A stretch of 64,000 nt of DNA from assembly GCA_951217055.1 (NCBI GenBank), contig OX578286.1, positions 30,448,720 through 30,512,719 of the forward strand. Direction: 5' to 3'. This document shows, piece by piece, positions 50,726 to 61,744 of the stretch (the first letter of the stretch is position 1; the number at the start of each line of letters is the position of its first letter). Position numbers and translations under genes: made by a program. The DNA is from Gerris lacustris. Taxonomy: Eukaryota; Arthropoda; Insecta; Hemiptera; Gerridae. The notes beneath the pieces are model-generated. The model did no database searches. It was given only the letters and a program-made list of their open reading frames with translations, and was not told the origin of the DNA.

Positions 50726-51612
50726 AGGTAAAGTGCCCAAATACCGTCCCTTTACCTAATTCCGCCCCCTCCCCCACTTTGAAGACAATGTGCTGCACTC
50801 TGTTAATTTATGGATGAAACTCTTCATTTGGTGTTAGTTGGACGCCAGCATCACTGTAAGGTTGATGACGCTATTTACTTGTTTACAAGTTTTCAAAATA
50901 TTTCTAGTCTTTAGTGACTGTAAAATTGGTGAAACTTTAAGTCTTGTTCAGGTATTTCAAGGTGAGTCACCAAAATATATTTTTATGAATATAATTAGTT
51001 AAAAGCTTTCATTTTGCTATGCAGCCATTTTCCTGGCTCTCGGTTAAGTTGTTTGCTTGCCATAAGCCGCTATGTTTATAACTAATATGTTCCTATATCC
51101 ATCCCCCCAAGGGTTTCCTTGGCAGCAAGGAGAAAAATGGATTAAGTGTACAAAATGTTTTAAATAGTGCCACGTAATGTGCACATCAACACCAGAAAGT
51201 AAACTGTTTCTCTGCGATTTGTGTTTCTAATAAAAGTTAATAATGTTAAATAAAAAACGAGTTCTTTTTTTGTTATGTTCTTATTTTGTTTTTTTTTTGT
51301 ATCAGTCATTACTATTATATACACTTACCAAAAAAAAATAAACATATAAATACTTAAATAAAATATTAGATATTTTTTACTTATCCTAATAATTACGGGT
51401 CCTAATTTTTGAAATGTCAAATTTTGGCTTTTTTTAAATTCCAAATTTCGCTCAGTTAAGCTCAATACAATTTAATGACCATATCAGGATTATTAGACAA
51501 AGAGTACAGCTACACAAAACTGGGTTTTCTACTTGTTTAGGTATAACTAGAGTGATTAGAATCCAGAAATTTAAAATTTTCACTAGGGGGGCGATATTAG
51601 GGCACTTTACCT
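50726..51612. mobile_element. TA-flanked element (Tc1/mariner/pogo-like), 887 bp
   Basis: Inverted ends AGGTAAAGTGCCCAAATACC and its counterpart ending GGGCACTTTACCT, each flanked by TA. The interior retains a decayed zinc-finger segment (51099-51230) of the kind found at the C-terminus of some pogo-like transposases. Most of the transposase gene has been deleted. Confidence 0.7.
51099..51230 (+). pseudogene. Transposase C-terminal PHD-like zinc finger, broken
   Basis: One frame reads PSPQGFPWQQGEKWIKCTKC, then FK-stop-CHVMC and finally FLCDLCF-stop. The Cys pairs and His-x-x-Cys are spaced as in PHD-like fingers (C-x2-C ... C-H-x2-C ... C-x2-C), with the position normally held by Trp changed to TAG at 51165-51167. 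A lone degraded exon end of a transposase is the best reading. Confidence 0.6.
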
Positions 51613-51769
51613 TACATGTTGAAAAGTGAAGGAGAAGAATCACAAAAGTCGAACTCTAAGACAACTCAAGTACCAGAAGAAGGTGAGTAACAAATTTTTG
51701 TTAATTATGAACTCCTGATAAATTATCCACATAAAAGTCTCTGTCCATTTGAATAAAACCATTTAAAAA

Positions 51770-52100
51770 ATAGTGTGGCACACAGGTTCGTCCCATCTAA
51801 TGATATTATGCTTTTACAATCCGTTGCTGTCAAATTTATTTAATCCCCCATCTTTTATATCTGTCAAAATCGTTTTAATTTTTTTACATAATTGAAAGTG
51901 CTATCTTAGCAAAAATAAATAAGCAGAGATGGTTGTAATTAATATGGGACCATCGGTGTGATATATTCGACAAACCATTCAATTTTTTAAAAATCAGATG
52001 AGTACTTTTAAAGATATAGATGTTTGTAAAAAAAAAAAATAAATAAATAAAAGTGCTCTTGGGGAAGAGAAACCAATGGGCGTAGGGCGGAGAAGGTTAC
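51770..52100 (-). repeat. R1 dispersed repeat, diverged reverse copy
   Basis: GTGTGGCACACAGGTTCGTC, CCCCATCTTTTATATCTGTC and AATATGGGACCATC in R1 reverse order. Confidence 0.6.
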
Positions 52101-53081
52101 CAGCAATTTAAGATACAGTCTCTAAGTGTCAGCATTGAAATATTTTACAATTATGAACGAGGAACACCATAAGTATTTTTAATTTATTTTATACAAATTC
52201 TACTTCTTTTATTTATTAACATGAACAAGTTTTGGCTGGGTATCAGAATTTTACGTCATGCAAAAAAAAAAAAACACGTAAAATAGATCTGAATAATTAC
52301 AAGATAAAAAGAACTTTTTATATGCTACGTTTTTAAATTTCCTGTTGACTAAATAAAAAAATCATAAATTTGAAACCCGTCAAAATGAAGATTGTAAATA
52401 TGGGTCATGTCAAAACAAATAAAAAAAACTTGCGGATTTTTTCCGAACTAACTTTGCGTACAGCAAAATTTGCTGAAGATTTGTACTGGACAAAAAAACA
52501 AACAAACAAGAAAGCAAGCTAATAAAAACGTAGTAAAAAGTAACAGAGGTTGCTTTTTTTTAAATATAATAACAGAAAGTTAGAAGCTAACAGGAGGTAG
52601 CTCGGTTTTCATTTCTTTACAACTATATTTTGCCAATAGGAGCCCTGAAGTAAATATTTTCTAAATTTGCTATTTATTCATAGATTTTTACTTTATTTAC
52701 TTATTCACACCTTTTATATTATATCCTTGAATATCCTTGTGGCATTGCTGGTGCTCAAATTATAGACCTTCCCAGAAGGTGGATATTTTCATTATTTTAT
52801 TTATTGTTACATATACCTATTTATCCAAACCTTATAAATGCAATTTTATCGTATATAATATCCTTGCAGGGTTACTGCTCCCTAATTAGATAACTCTCCA
52901 GGTGGTGGGTTGGGGAAAATTCACCAGATATGGTTGGCACCATGGAAATAAAATACTCAAAATAGATTATAATAACTAGCTCAGGCAAAGGCAGGTTGGT
53001 GAGTATTAGAGAAGACAGTGTTTTGAGGAAAGGGCACACTGTTATTGAAAGCCACTGACAACCTGTAAATAGTTGGCCATA
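52101..53081. other. Non-coding spacer
   Basis: A loose duplication of CCTTGTGGCATTGCTGGTGC-type and CCTTGCAGGGTTACTGCTCC-type blocks (52736, 52863). No gene. Confidence 0.45.
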
Positions 53082-53282
53082 AAGGCGGAGATACACATAC
53101 CTGTAGCTTGAACAAAAACATGCCAGCTACTTGCACATGGATGTGTTAAATGGCATGCCTGTAGCTGGCAAGCAAGCAGATAAAAACTTAATAAAAATCC
53201 TTAGCATGCCAGTTACAGGCAAATACCCTCTTTTGGCATGCAAGCTACTTCCCCAATTTGACGGCATGTGTATCTCCGCCTT
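53082..53282. mobile_element. 201-bp MITE
   Basis: Perfect 17-bp inverted ends AAGGCGGAGATACACAT / ATGTGTATCTCCGCCTT, with several GGCATGC and GTAGCTGGCA-type words inside. The flanking duplication is uncertain (TA or a TTAA variant). Confidence 0.7.
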
Positions 53283-53404
53283 AATATCTGTATTGGTTGG
53301 CCATAAGTCGGCACACCACCTGATACGACTTTCACCGATATTATAAGTCACATGAACTTAAGTCGAATTTCATTAATTCAAGGGAATGCGACTTAAAATA
53401 ATAT

Positions 53405-53690
53405 AATACGAGGTCAGGATTTTAAAATTTTTTAAAATCGTTTTTTATTATAATTATGGCCTTTTCGATGTGTTTATATGTTTGTAGTCCGGTTCAGTTG
53501 CAAAAAATACTTTATCAGAAGTTTGTTTATGTGTTTTGAGAATAACAGGCCCACAGGATCGTTCAAAGTAAGCTTTTTAGCATTTTAAAAAACACCATCA
53601 ATAGGGTACTACTTAAACTATACAGTGTGGCCTAGGGACCCTCGCTGTGTGCTGACTAGCACACACTTGACCTGTTTATTTTAACATTCC
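53405..53690 (-). repeat. R4 dispersed repeat, reverse
   Basis: TTGTAGTCCGGTTCAGTTGC, TAGGGACCCTCGCTGTGTGC and CACACTTGACCTG mirror 27300-27500. Confidence 0.75.
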
Positions 53691-53866
53691 CACTCAATTC
53701 ATTTCATCATAACACACTATAACTCATTTGACCCAGACTGGATGTAAGGGGAAAAATAAATCCACTAGGCAGTTATCCTGAGTGCCTCACTCATCCACCA
53801 GTGCCATTTTTGTTTGCCTATTTGGGTTATATATGCACTACTTGGTGCCATATATATTATATATGA

Positions 53867-53892
53867 CTACCCTACGCTACCGCGTAGGGTAG
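53867..53892. other. Perfect 11-bp hairpin
   Basis: CTACCCTACGC, a TACC loop, then GCGTAGGGTAG. It sits just before an R1 copy. Function unknown. Confidence 0.6.
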
Positions 53893-53914
53893 CTTTCTGT
53901 GTGGCCGAGCCTTT

Positions 53915-54275
53915 AAAGAGAGCAAACGGTTGAAATTAACCTGGGGCTATCTACGGGCTACTTTCGACGAACCATCAAAATTTCATAAAATTCAGATGAG
54001 TACTTTTGAAGCTATAGGTGTAAATAAATGTATGTTTGTGCTCATGTGGAAGAGAAACAAATAGGCGCAGAAGGTTGAAATTTATATGGGGCCAACAATG
54101 AGCTAATTATAACCTACCATCCAAATTTCAATATGTTTGTTCAAAAATGGATCCAAAAATGTTCTCTGATGACTGAAACAGATCTCTGTCTAGGAATTAT
54201 TGAAATCAGACACTTAAAAATTTTTCGTTCTTCATAATAATCACATAGCTTCCGTTACCTTTGGTAAGCTTACTT
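53915..54275 (-). repeat. R1 dispersed repeat, reverse, 5' half
   Basis: From CTGGGGCTATCTACGGGCTA to CTTCCGTTACCTTTGGTAAG. Confidence 0.8.
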
Positions 54276-55050
54276 ATTTTGTATTGTACTGTACTGTAAT
54301 GCATTACACAAGTGCATTGCAGGTTTCTATAACTGACGTATTTTAAGTATGGTATGCCAGCTTGATAACGTCCAATTTATTTTATTTATGACTAACTTAA
54401 ACTTTGTTCATTTTTTGCTGTTTCCTGATTAACAACGATTAACAAGACCGATCATTAGGCAATTACTGGATGAAGCAACTACTTTACACATCTATACAAT
54501 GCAGTAGCGGCGTGTCCTTAAGGGCAGGTGGGGCTAAGCCCCACCAACTTATTGAGAAAAAAAAAAAAAAAAAAAACTATATATTTATTTTATTTTATTT
54601 ATTTAGAAAAGAAAATCTATTTAGTTGTCAACACAAATAAATACATATATTAGATATTATTTATAGTTTTAGTGTTCATAGAGTACAATCGTATGTAGTA
54701 AGTAGATCCAGATAGTTTAAAATAAGCAGTAGAAAAGCATAGCATATAGCGAGAAATCTCGTGGGGGTAGGAGGTAGGAGGCCAAGGTTATTAGCGCGGC
54801 AAGCCGGGCATAACGTTAATACCTTAGGTTATGCCCGATCGGTGGGCCAAGGGGTATAGTAGGGCATGTTGAGCGCGAAACATCCCCTACGCGCGGCTAG
54901 AATCGCGGAAATATGAAGGGGTCTTGGGCTAAGCCCGAAATCTCGCGCCGAGCAAGATGGTAGAATAGAGAGGTTTTACTGGGCTTGAAAACTAGTTTAT
55001 ATTCTCTCTACTAGATAGCAGTGGTGGGATAGATAAAATATATTATATAC

Positions 55051-56220
55051 TAAGAGGATCCTCACATATAGGGATACCCTTATTTGGTAAAATGTTAGAT
55101 TTGCATATTTGAATTTGGCGGGGATGCAGCCTGGAAACCTCGAGTTGTCTCGGAACCCAGATCCCCTCGACCGCATACTCTCGGCGCCCCAGCCTAATAT
55201 CTTTCAAATGAGATTACTCGTATATAAAAGCTCCTGGGACTTGAAGAAGAGGTAATTAAATCGTCGGAAGTCCTAATCCAACGATTGGAACCAACCGAGA
55301 GAAGACACGGACTTTAATAAATAAGTTTAGCAAATTCTGTCTTCAGCCTAAAGCTACGAGACGTTGTGACGTCACCAGGAGATAAGAGGGAACAGGTGGT
55401 TGTCGAGGGAAAAGTCAGTCGGAGGCGAGACTCGTTGCAGTAAGGGTAACCCAGATTCGGGACCCGTAGTTTTTCCGACCAGTGGAATCCGTGATACTAG
55501 CTTTTCTTCGAAATCCGGATATCCAGTAAAGTATTAAACAGTTAATCAAGTCTTATATTAAGTAAATTCAGTGTACGCCAGTTCCGTCTTAAAATTATCT
55601 ACGTTGGAATATTTAACCGACAAGCATCAGTGAACCGTCTGCGCCATCTTCCCTTGAGAGGTACCGACTACGAGATCATCAACGAGGATTCTACTCTTCA
55701 GTACAGATAAGTTTAATTTGTAGGAAATATAATTCCGATACAAATCTGTAACTGGTCATAATATCGTAAAGTTTCTATTATTAAAGATATTTTCAAATCT
55801 TAAATTTTATACCTGAGCATAGTCAATGTTTGACCCTTTGAGCTCTAAGGATATTGCTAAGTCTGGAATATTAAAAGGTATATTTTAATAAAGCGAATCA
55901 ATTTTAATAATTGTTTTTATTAATGCGACGACACAACCTTATTTACAAAATTTTAATTAATATTTAAATACAAATTTTCTTGCATCTGTGGGTAAGACAG
56001 ATCCAAGTCCAGGGGCGAACGCAAGTTCAAACTTGGCGACCCATCCTGAGATTCTCATTGCTCTTAAAGCTAGTCATCAGCAAGGTGACGTGGAAGAAAG
56101 GTAATTTACCATTTTAATTAAATTTATTCAATTTTAAATTTCAGTCTTCCCCCCCCACGTCAGTCCCTGAGAGCCTTGTAATTTGGCGCTTTGACGTGGG
56201 CCATTTTCCCAGACCTTGCA
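55051..56220 (+). repeat. 5' LTR, 1170 bp
   Basis: Collinear with 58213-59382 at a constant 3162-bp offset; I saw no difference. Contains a TATA box (TATAAAAG, 55223-55230). The 4-bp target duplication ATAC (55047-55050 and 59383-59386) sets the ends at TAAGAG...TTGCA. Confidence 0.9.
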
Positions 56221-56290
56221 ATTTGGCGTCCAAACGTGGGGCATTTTCCCAAATTACCCTGTAATTTGGCTCCCCAACGTGGGTCATTAC
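56174..56290 (+). promoter_or_regulatory. Primer-binding-site region, three tandem units
   Basis: CTTGTAATTTGGCGCTTTGA, CTTGCAATTTGGCGTCCAAA and CCTGTAATTTGGCTCCCCAA start three ~40-bp units, each continuing ACGTGGG and CATT. The second spans the LTR end, so its TGGCGTCC just after 56220 is the expected tRNA primer site. The first lies inside both LTRs and the third is internal. Confidence 0.6.
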
Positions 56291-56615
56291 GATTTAGTAC
56301 GTTCCAAATCGTCATAACGAACTATTTACGCTATCCATCGTCTACCCATATATGCAAGTGGCGCCCTATACGATCGTTGATAAGATCAAAGAAAGGTTGT
56401 TGTAAATTTTTTTTTGTGTGTGGTTGAATAAAGAAGATATTAAGACCAGACCGAAACGTACGGATTATATCATATTGTGTATAAGTATCTATGAAAGAGT
56501 GATCTCACAGACTCAATTATTAAGTAAATTATTGTGTAACTATATTATTTTAAATTTTTGTTTATCGTTATCAACCTGTCAGAGTATCGATTAAGATTAA
56601 AACGACTCCAAAATT

Positions 56616-57677
56616 ATGGAGGAATTGTTAAGTAAATTTAATGAATTAATAAAATCAAATCAAGAGGTCATAAGATCCAATCAGGAACGGCAAAATGTAA
56701 ACATCGAAAATCAAAAAATTCTCATGACTAAATTAACCGAGTTAATGGATAAGAAAAAGAAAATTAATGACGATACTGTTCCCGATGTGCCATATGAATC
56801 TCCTAATGTTAATAATAATAATTCTGATAAGGGTGACCTAACTGATAACGACAGATCATGTCAAAATATGAATAATAACAACGTTGACGTAAACCTCCCC
56901 AAGCCCAGTAATGATAGTAGCATAAACCTGGCAACCGAACCCGATTTTAATAGGGAAGTTATTCACATTGCTAATAACCAAGGTAATCCCCACCCAATGG
57001 AGACAATTTCATCAGAAAAGGAAGTCAGTCCTATAAGTTTTTCATTACAAATTGAAAGAAAAATAAGTAGGAAGAAAATCAATTTAAAACCCAGGTTCGT
57101 TCCAATCCGTCATCCTCAATCAAATAGGGCAGAAAGATCCATTAGGGATATTATAGAAAAACTGAGAATATGTCTGGACGGACACCATTATAAATGGGCA
57201 CACCATCTAGGTGATGTTGAGTTTAGTCTAAATGCCACAGAATGTATAACCACGGGGATGACTCCTATAGAGGCTCAGTTCGGCATTAAGCCAATTAGAC
57301 CATGGGAACACCACCCATTATTAAGGTATGTTAGAGATAATATTAAAGAAAATAATGAAATTAACAAACTTGTAAAAGAAAGGATTAGATCCTGTAGAAA
57401 TAATAAAAATTTAATTTATGATCGAGGCAAGAAAGTAAAAAAGTTTCACCTCGGGGACTTAGTACTGGTAAAGGCACTTAATGTAAGTCACAAGAATCGT
57501 AGAATTGTAGCTAAGTTTCTTCCTAAGTATGAAGGACCATATGTAATAAAGAAATGTTTTGACAGGGGATCCTATTTATTAATCGATCCGGTAAAAATTG
57601 ACAAAATCAGGGGGATATTCCATGGTTCAATGATGAAACCTTATTATAGGGATGAACAAGGGATGTTTCAAATATAA
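56616..57677 (+). CDS. Chimeric Gag-like / integrase C-terminal ORF (353 aa)
   Basis: Residues 1-50 form a short heptad-like coiled coil (repeated SNQE), and 55-150 are Asn-rich and disordered, as in a Gag N-terminus. At about 150-165 the text changes abruptly to integrase: HPQSN (166-170) with the last catalytic Glu of the DDE core at 173, then MTPIEAQFG, then the C-terminal domain with GDLVLVK (about 280) and FLPKYEGPYVI (about 301). The two other catalytic Asp residues and the zinc-binding domain are missing. The join is in frame, probably an internal deletion that kept an ORF. ATG 56616 is the first in frame. Whether a protein is made is unknown; it cannot be an active integrase. Confidence 0.8.
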   Translation: MEELLSKFNELIKSNQEVIRSNQERQNVNIENQKILMTKLTELMDKKKKINDDTVPDVPYESPNVNNNNSDKGDLTDNDRSCQNMNNNNVDVNLPKPSNDSSINLATEPDFNREVIHIANNQGNPHPMETISSEKEVSPISFSLQIERKISRKKINLKPRFVPIRHPQSNRAERSIRDIIEKLRICLDGHHYKWAHHLGDVEFSLNATECITTGMTPIEAQFGIKPIRPWEHHPLLRYVRDNIKENNEINKLVKERIRSCRNNKNLIYDRGKKVKKFHLGDLVLVKALNVSHKNRRIVAKFLPKYEGPYVIKKCFDRGSYLLIDPVKIDKIRGIFHGSMMKPYYRDEQGMFQI

Positions 57678-58199
57678 AAAAAAAGGAAAATATGTTAATA
57701 TAATTTAAAATGTGAGATATTCATAATGCAATGCTTGTAAATGTAATTTTATTTTTTTTATATGAGTTTGTATGACTAAAATCTATATGGATTTTATTTT
57801 ATTTTATTGAACTTAAAAAGTTTTACTTTACTATGGAACTTAAAGTGTACCATAAATGATATATATTGAATTTATTGAAAAACAAACTGATAAAAATCAG
57901 AAAATGTAAAAATGAAAATGCTTGCCATGACTTGCAAAACTGTAGATGACACAGCAATTATCCTTCTTGTAAATTTTATTTGTGTGACAATGTAATGTGA
58001 TTTAATTTAAAAATTTATTATGACCAGAAATAGTATTCAAGTTGTAGTTATGTAGATGGTAGGACTTAGTACTCGGAATTAGGAATAAAATGTTATTGTT
58101 ATACAGATAGGGAACTTAAGGTAGGAGCGGACTACAACAGTACTCTGCAAGAGCTTCAAGCGCACCAATGAAAATTGATTCCCCAATTTTCATTTTTCC

Positions 58200-58212
58200 A
58201 GGAGGGGGCAGA
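58200..58212 (+). promoter_or_regulatory. Polypurine tract
   Basis: AGGAGGGGGCAGA directly precedes the 3' LTR, as expected for the plus-strand primer. Confidence 0.7.
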
Positions 58213-59382
58213 TAAGAGGATCCTCACATATAGGGATACCCTTATTTGGTAAAATGTTAGATTTGCATATTTGAATTTGGCGGGGATGCAGCCTGGAAAC
58301 CTCGAGTTGTCTCGGAACCCAGATCCCCTCGACCGCATACTCTCGGCGCCCCAGCCTAATATCTTTCAAATGAGATTACTCGTATATAAAAGCTCCTGGG
58401 ACTTGAAGAAGAGGTAATTAAATCGTCGGAAGTCCTAATCCAACGATTGGAACCAACCGAGAGAAGACACGGACTTTAATAAATAAGTTTAGCAAATTCT
58501 GTCTTCAGCCTAAAGCTACGAGACGTTGTGACGTCACCAGGAGATAAGAGGGAACAGGTGGTTGTCGAGGGAAAAGTCAGTCGGAGGCGAGACTCGTTGC
58601 AGTAAGGGTAACCCAGATTCGGGACCCGTAGTTTTTCCGACCAGTGGAATCCGTGATACTAGCTTTTCTTCGAAATCCGGATATCCAGTAAAGTATTAAA
58701 CAGTTAATCAAGTCTTATATTAAGTAAATTCAGTGTACGCCAGTTCCGTCTTAAAATTATCTACGTTGGAATATTTAACCGACAAGCATCAGTGAACCGT
58801 CTGCGCCATCTTCCCTTGAGAGGTACCGACTACGAGATCATCAACGAGGATTCTACTCTTCAGTACAGATAAGTTTAATTTGTAGGAAATATAATTCCGA
58901 TACAAATCTGTAACTGGTCATAATATCGTAAAGTTTCTATTATTAAAGATATTTTCAAATCTTAAATTTTATACCTGAGCATAGTCAATGTTTGACCCTT
59001 TGAGCTCTAAGGATATTGCTAAGTCTGGAATATTAAAAGGTATATTTTAATAAAGCGAATCAATTTTAATAATTGTTTTTATTAATGCGACGACACAACC
59101 TTATTTACAAAATTTTAATTAATATTTAAATACAAATTTTCTTGCATCTGTGGGTAAGACAGATCCAAGTCCAGGGGCGAACGCAAGTTCAAACTTGGCG
59201 ACCCATCCTGAGATTCTCATTGCTCTTAAAGCTAGTCATCAGCAAGGTGACGTGGAAGAAAGGTAATTTACCATTTTAATTAAATTTATTCAATTTTAAA
59301 TTTCAGTCTTCCCCCCCCACGTCAGTCCCTGAGAGCCTTGTAATTTGGCGCTTTGACGTGGGCCATTTTCCCAGACCTTGCA
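58213..59382 (+). repeat. 3' LTR, 1170 bp
   Basis: Copy of 55051-56220, with TATAAAAG at 58385-58392 and AATAAAG near 59047. After it comes ACTTTTCCC of the hAT element. Confidence 0.9.
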
Positions 59383-59833
59383 ATACTTTTCCCATTTTTT
59401 TGCAATTATAAATTAAATTTATGATCTTTTTATTATAAAATATATTGAGCACTTCTGATGCTAAATTTAAAACAATAATGCAAATTATAAAAAGATAAAA
59501 CAGTCTAACTGAAGTTTGTGTAACGTAAGTTCTCGATAACATTTTACACATTTTTTGGGTATATAGTTAAACATTTTCTTTTTTTTTTTTTTTTCATTCT
59601 CATAGTACTGTTGATTCATTGATCATGAGATCAAATGCAGTATCAATTAACTGTTTTGTTTGATGACCTACTATACCTTTGATAACCTGCTGCTTTGAGG
59701 ACCTACTATAGCATCCCACTCAGTGTCGTAATCGTATCATGATTCCTCTGCACGACACCCCCCCCCCCCCCCCCAGGGTGGGGTTGTTTAGCCCACCCAA
59801 TTATATAGATCACGCGCCGCCACAGATACAATG

Positions 59834-60980
59834 TGACCATTAATTATTAGTATTGAGCAGGGGCGTTGAGATAAATTCAGGACCTAGGGGACAGTCCGTG
59901 CCCTGGAGACAATCCGGGCCTCAGGGATATACGACCAAGGCTTCTCTACCTTCTGGACGGCCCAGATGTTATGAAAGATGTTATTTATCGGGCCAGATGT
60001 TATTTATGGGATTCGAACAGAATTAAAATTGTGTTGTGATGTGATCCTGGTAAGCTAAAGGACTTCTCCAGATTTACAATACTGAAAGAATTATTAAAGA
60101 ATATCCCCATTAAAACAAAATCCCGAGATACATTATAATAATGTAGCTTTTTTTCAGTGAAATAATTTCTAGAATCTGATCTGTAGTTCCAGAGACTACT
60201 TCCTACAAACATACAATTTTACCTCTTTAAGCACAGTAGTAATAATCAAGTAATAAAGTAATCACAAATAAAACATATCCTATGTCACTCGGGAATATTA
60301 TAGCTTTCTATCAGTAAAAGAATTTACAGAATGGGATCTGTAGTTCCAGAGACTACTACCTACAAACACAATTTTATCTCTTTATTACACTTGTGGAAAG
60401 TAATTAATTTTTCATGCCATTTTGTCAAAATCATCAGAATTTTGCGTGCACCCCCCCCCCCCCCTAAAACTTCTCATTGTGCTCTACTGTTACAAAAATA
60501 TATAAAAGTAAATGCAAAATGTGTAGTCTGCTGGACCATAGACAAAATAAGAATAGCTGATAATGGTGGATAATTCATGTTAACGGGGGAAAAAATAATA
60601 TTTAAATTGGGGTATCAATTGAAAGCTACTAATGAGTAGATTACAAATATGTATATAAACATATTTAAAAAAAATTATTTCTTATTGTATTTATAAGTTG
60701 AAATATACAAAACACAAATCCCCCCCCCCAAAAAAAAACTTCCTATAACGGCTATTCATAAAATTTTGAAATAATTCATTCTAATACCTTATGATAGGCT
60801 GATGAAAATTTTCGGAAGATAATAGTTATTTATGTCACTAGGCAGCAAAATGGAATTTTGTTGACAAGTTTTTTAAGTTTTAGTTCCGAGCCGAAGGCGA
60901 GGATAGGCTAAACAAATTTACTGCTGAGGCGAAGCCGTGGCATGAAAACGTTAATTACCTGCTGAGGTGTAATCTTAAAC
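59834..60980. other. Spacer with diverged hAT interior
   Basis: A hAT-like left end, CAGGGGCGTTGAG (about 59858), has no partner. GATCTGTAGTTCCAGAGACT is directly repeated at about 60179 and 60338. The stretch 60440-60740 (C-run, GTCTGCTGGACCA, GGATAATTCATG) resembles the interior of the element at 29223-30516. Confidence 0.5.
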
Positions 60981-61078
60981 GAGTCAGGAATGTTTCCTTT
61001 GCTGCATAGTTACATACAATATTAATAATAATAATTTATCTACTAACAGCAGAAAAATTACACTAAAGATTTTAGTAC

Positions 61079-61187
61079 CTGATTTAGAGGGCAATAAACT
61101 TTCCTTGTATGATGTTGCAATATTTGCAATTTTGAGTGGCGTGTTATCAAACAAGTCTTCAACGTCTTGCACAACATTATCATCCAT
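61079..61187 (-). CDS. Candidate first coding exon of an unidentified gene
   Basis: ATG at 61187 opens 36 codons plus one base, reading MDDNVVQDVEDLFDNTPLKI at the start and ending LLPSKS, followed by a good donor (TCAG|GTACT). Beyond the donor the frame becomes hydrophobic AT-rich text, typical of intron. The acidic, non-repetitive sequence and the position divergent to ecd, sharing its upstream region, support a real gene. No family recognised; later exons would lie to the left, and none could be assigned. Confidence 0.55.
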
Positions 61188-61394
61188 ATTTTTATTTAAA
61201 CTTCTAAAATCTAATTAACAAATTTATCAAAATTATAACAGAAAACTATTAAATTAATATCATCTTTTTTTTGATAGATAAAAGATTTAAAGCAATAAAA
61301 GTTGTAAAAATCGAAATGATGACTCGAAAGTTTGAGTAACTGTGATGACTTGAAAGTTAAAACAAAATAATCAGTGTTGCCACTTTTTTTTATT

Positions 61395-61404
61395 AACAGC
61401 TGTT
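61395..61404. promoter_or_regulatory. E-box core promoter motif
   Basis: AACAGCTGTT matches the insect core motif AWCAGCTGWT in 10 of 10; about 210 bp upstream of the minus-strand start codon. CAGTGTTGCCAC lies just left of it. Confidence 0.5.
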
Positions 61405-61679
61405 TTTTATCTCACATTTTTAGCGATTTTTTAAAAATAATCACTGTAAAATAATAATATAAGTTTTATTATTATAATTTTTAAAGGTATTTTCAAAAAA
61501 CATATAAATATTTAGCAGAATATTACGCTTAAATATACAGGTTGGAACAAACCTATAAATTATAATTTTAATACAGTAAAAGTATTAAATATATCCATAA
61601 TTAAATAGATGAATGTATAATTTAAAATTGAATAAAACGGTGTAGAAAAGAATCGATTGTATCGAATATGACTAAAAGA

Positions 61680-61687
61680 TATCGATA
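61680..61687. promoter_or_regulatory. DRE (TATCGATA)
   Basis: Perfect 8-bp DNA-replication-related element, the site for DREF (and overlapping BEAF-type factors) in flies. It lies about 320 bp upstream of the ecd ATG. Confidence 0.6.
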
Positions 61688-61734
61688 GGTTAAAGGTTAA
61701 GTGATAAGTCGACAGAGTCGACATCTATGCTATA

Positions 61735-61744
61735 AACAGCTGAT
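61735..61744. promoter_or_regulatory. E-box core promoter motif
   Basis: AACAGCTGAT matches AWCAGCTGWT in 10 of 10 and lies 265 bp upstream of the ecd start codon, so transcription of ecd may begin near here. Confidence 0.55.

Larger units (their letters stand above)
55047..59386 (+). mobile_element. Ty3/gypsy-type LTR retrotransposon, internally deleted
   Basis: LTR 1170 bp, interior 1992 bp, LTR 1170 bp, with an ATAC duplication. It lacks protease, reverse transcriptase, RNase H and most of integrase, so it can move only with help from a complete relative. Near-identical LTRs mean a young insertion, later than the hAT element it sits in. Confidence 0.85.
54502..59825. mobile_element. hAT-type non-autonomous element, split by an LTR retrotransposon
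   Basis: Ends CAGTAGCGGCGTG and CGCGCCGCCACAG are inverted repeats (10 of 13). ATACAATG at 54494-54501 and 59826-59833 is an exact 8-bp duplication. Without the retrotransposon the element would be about 990 bp. Both ends also carry complementary GGTGGGGCTAAGCCCCACC-like and GGGTGGGG...GCCCACCC blocks. No transposase. Confidence 0.8.
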
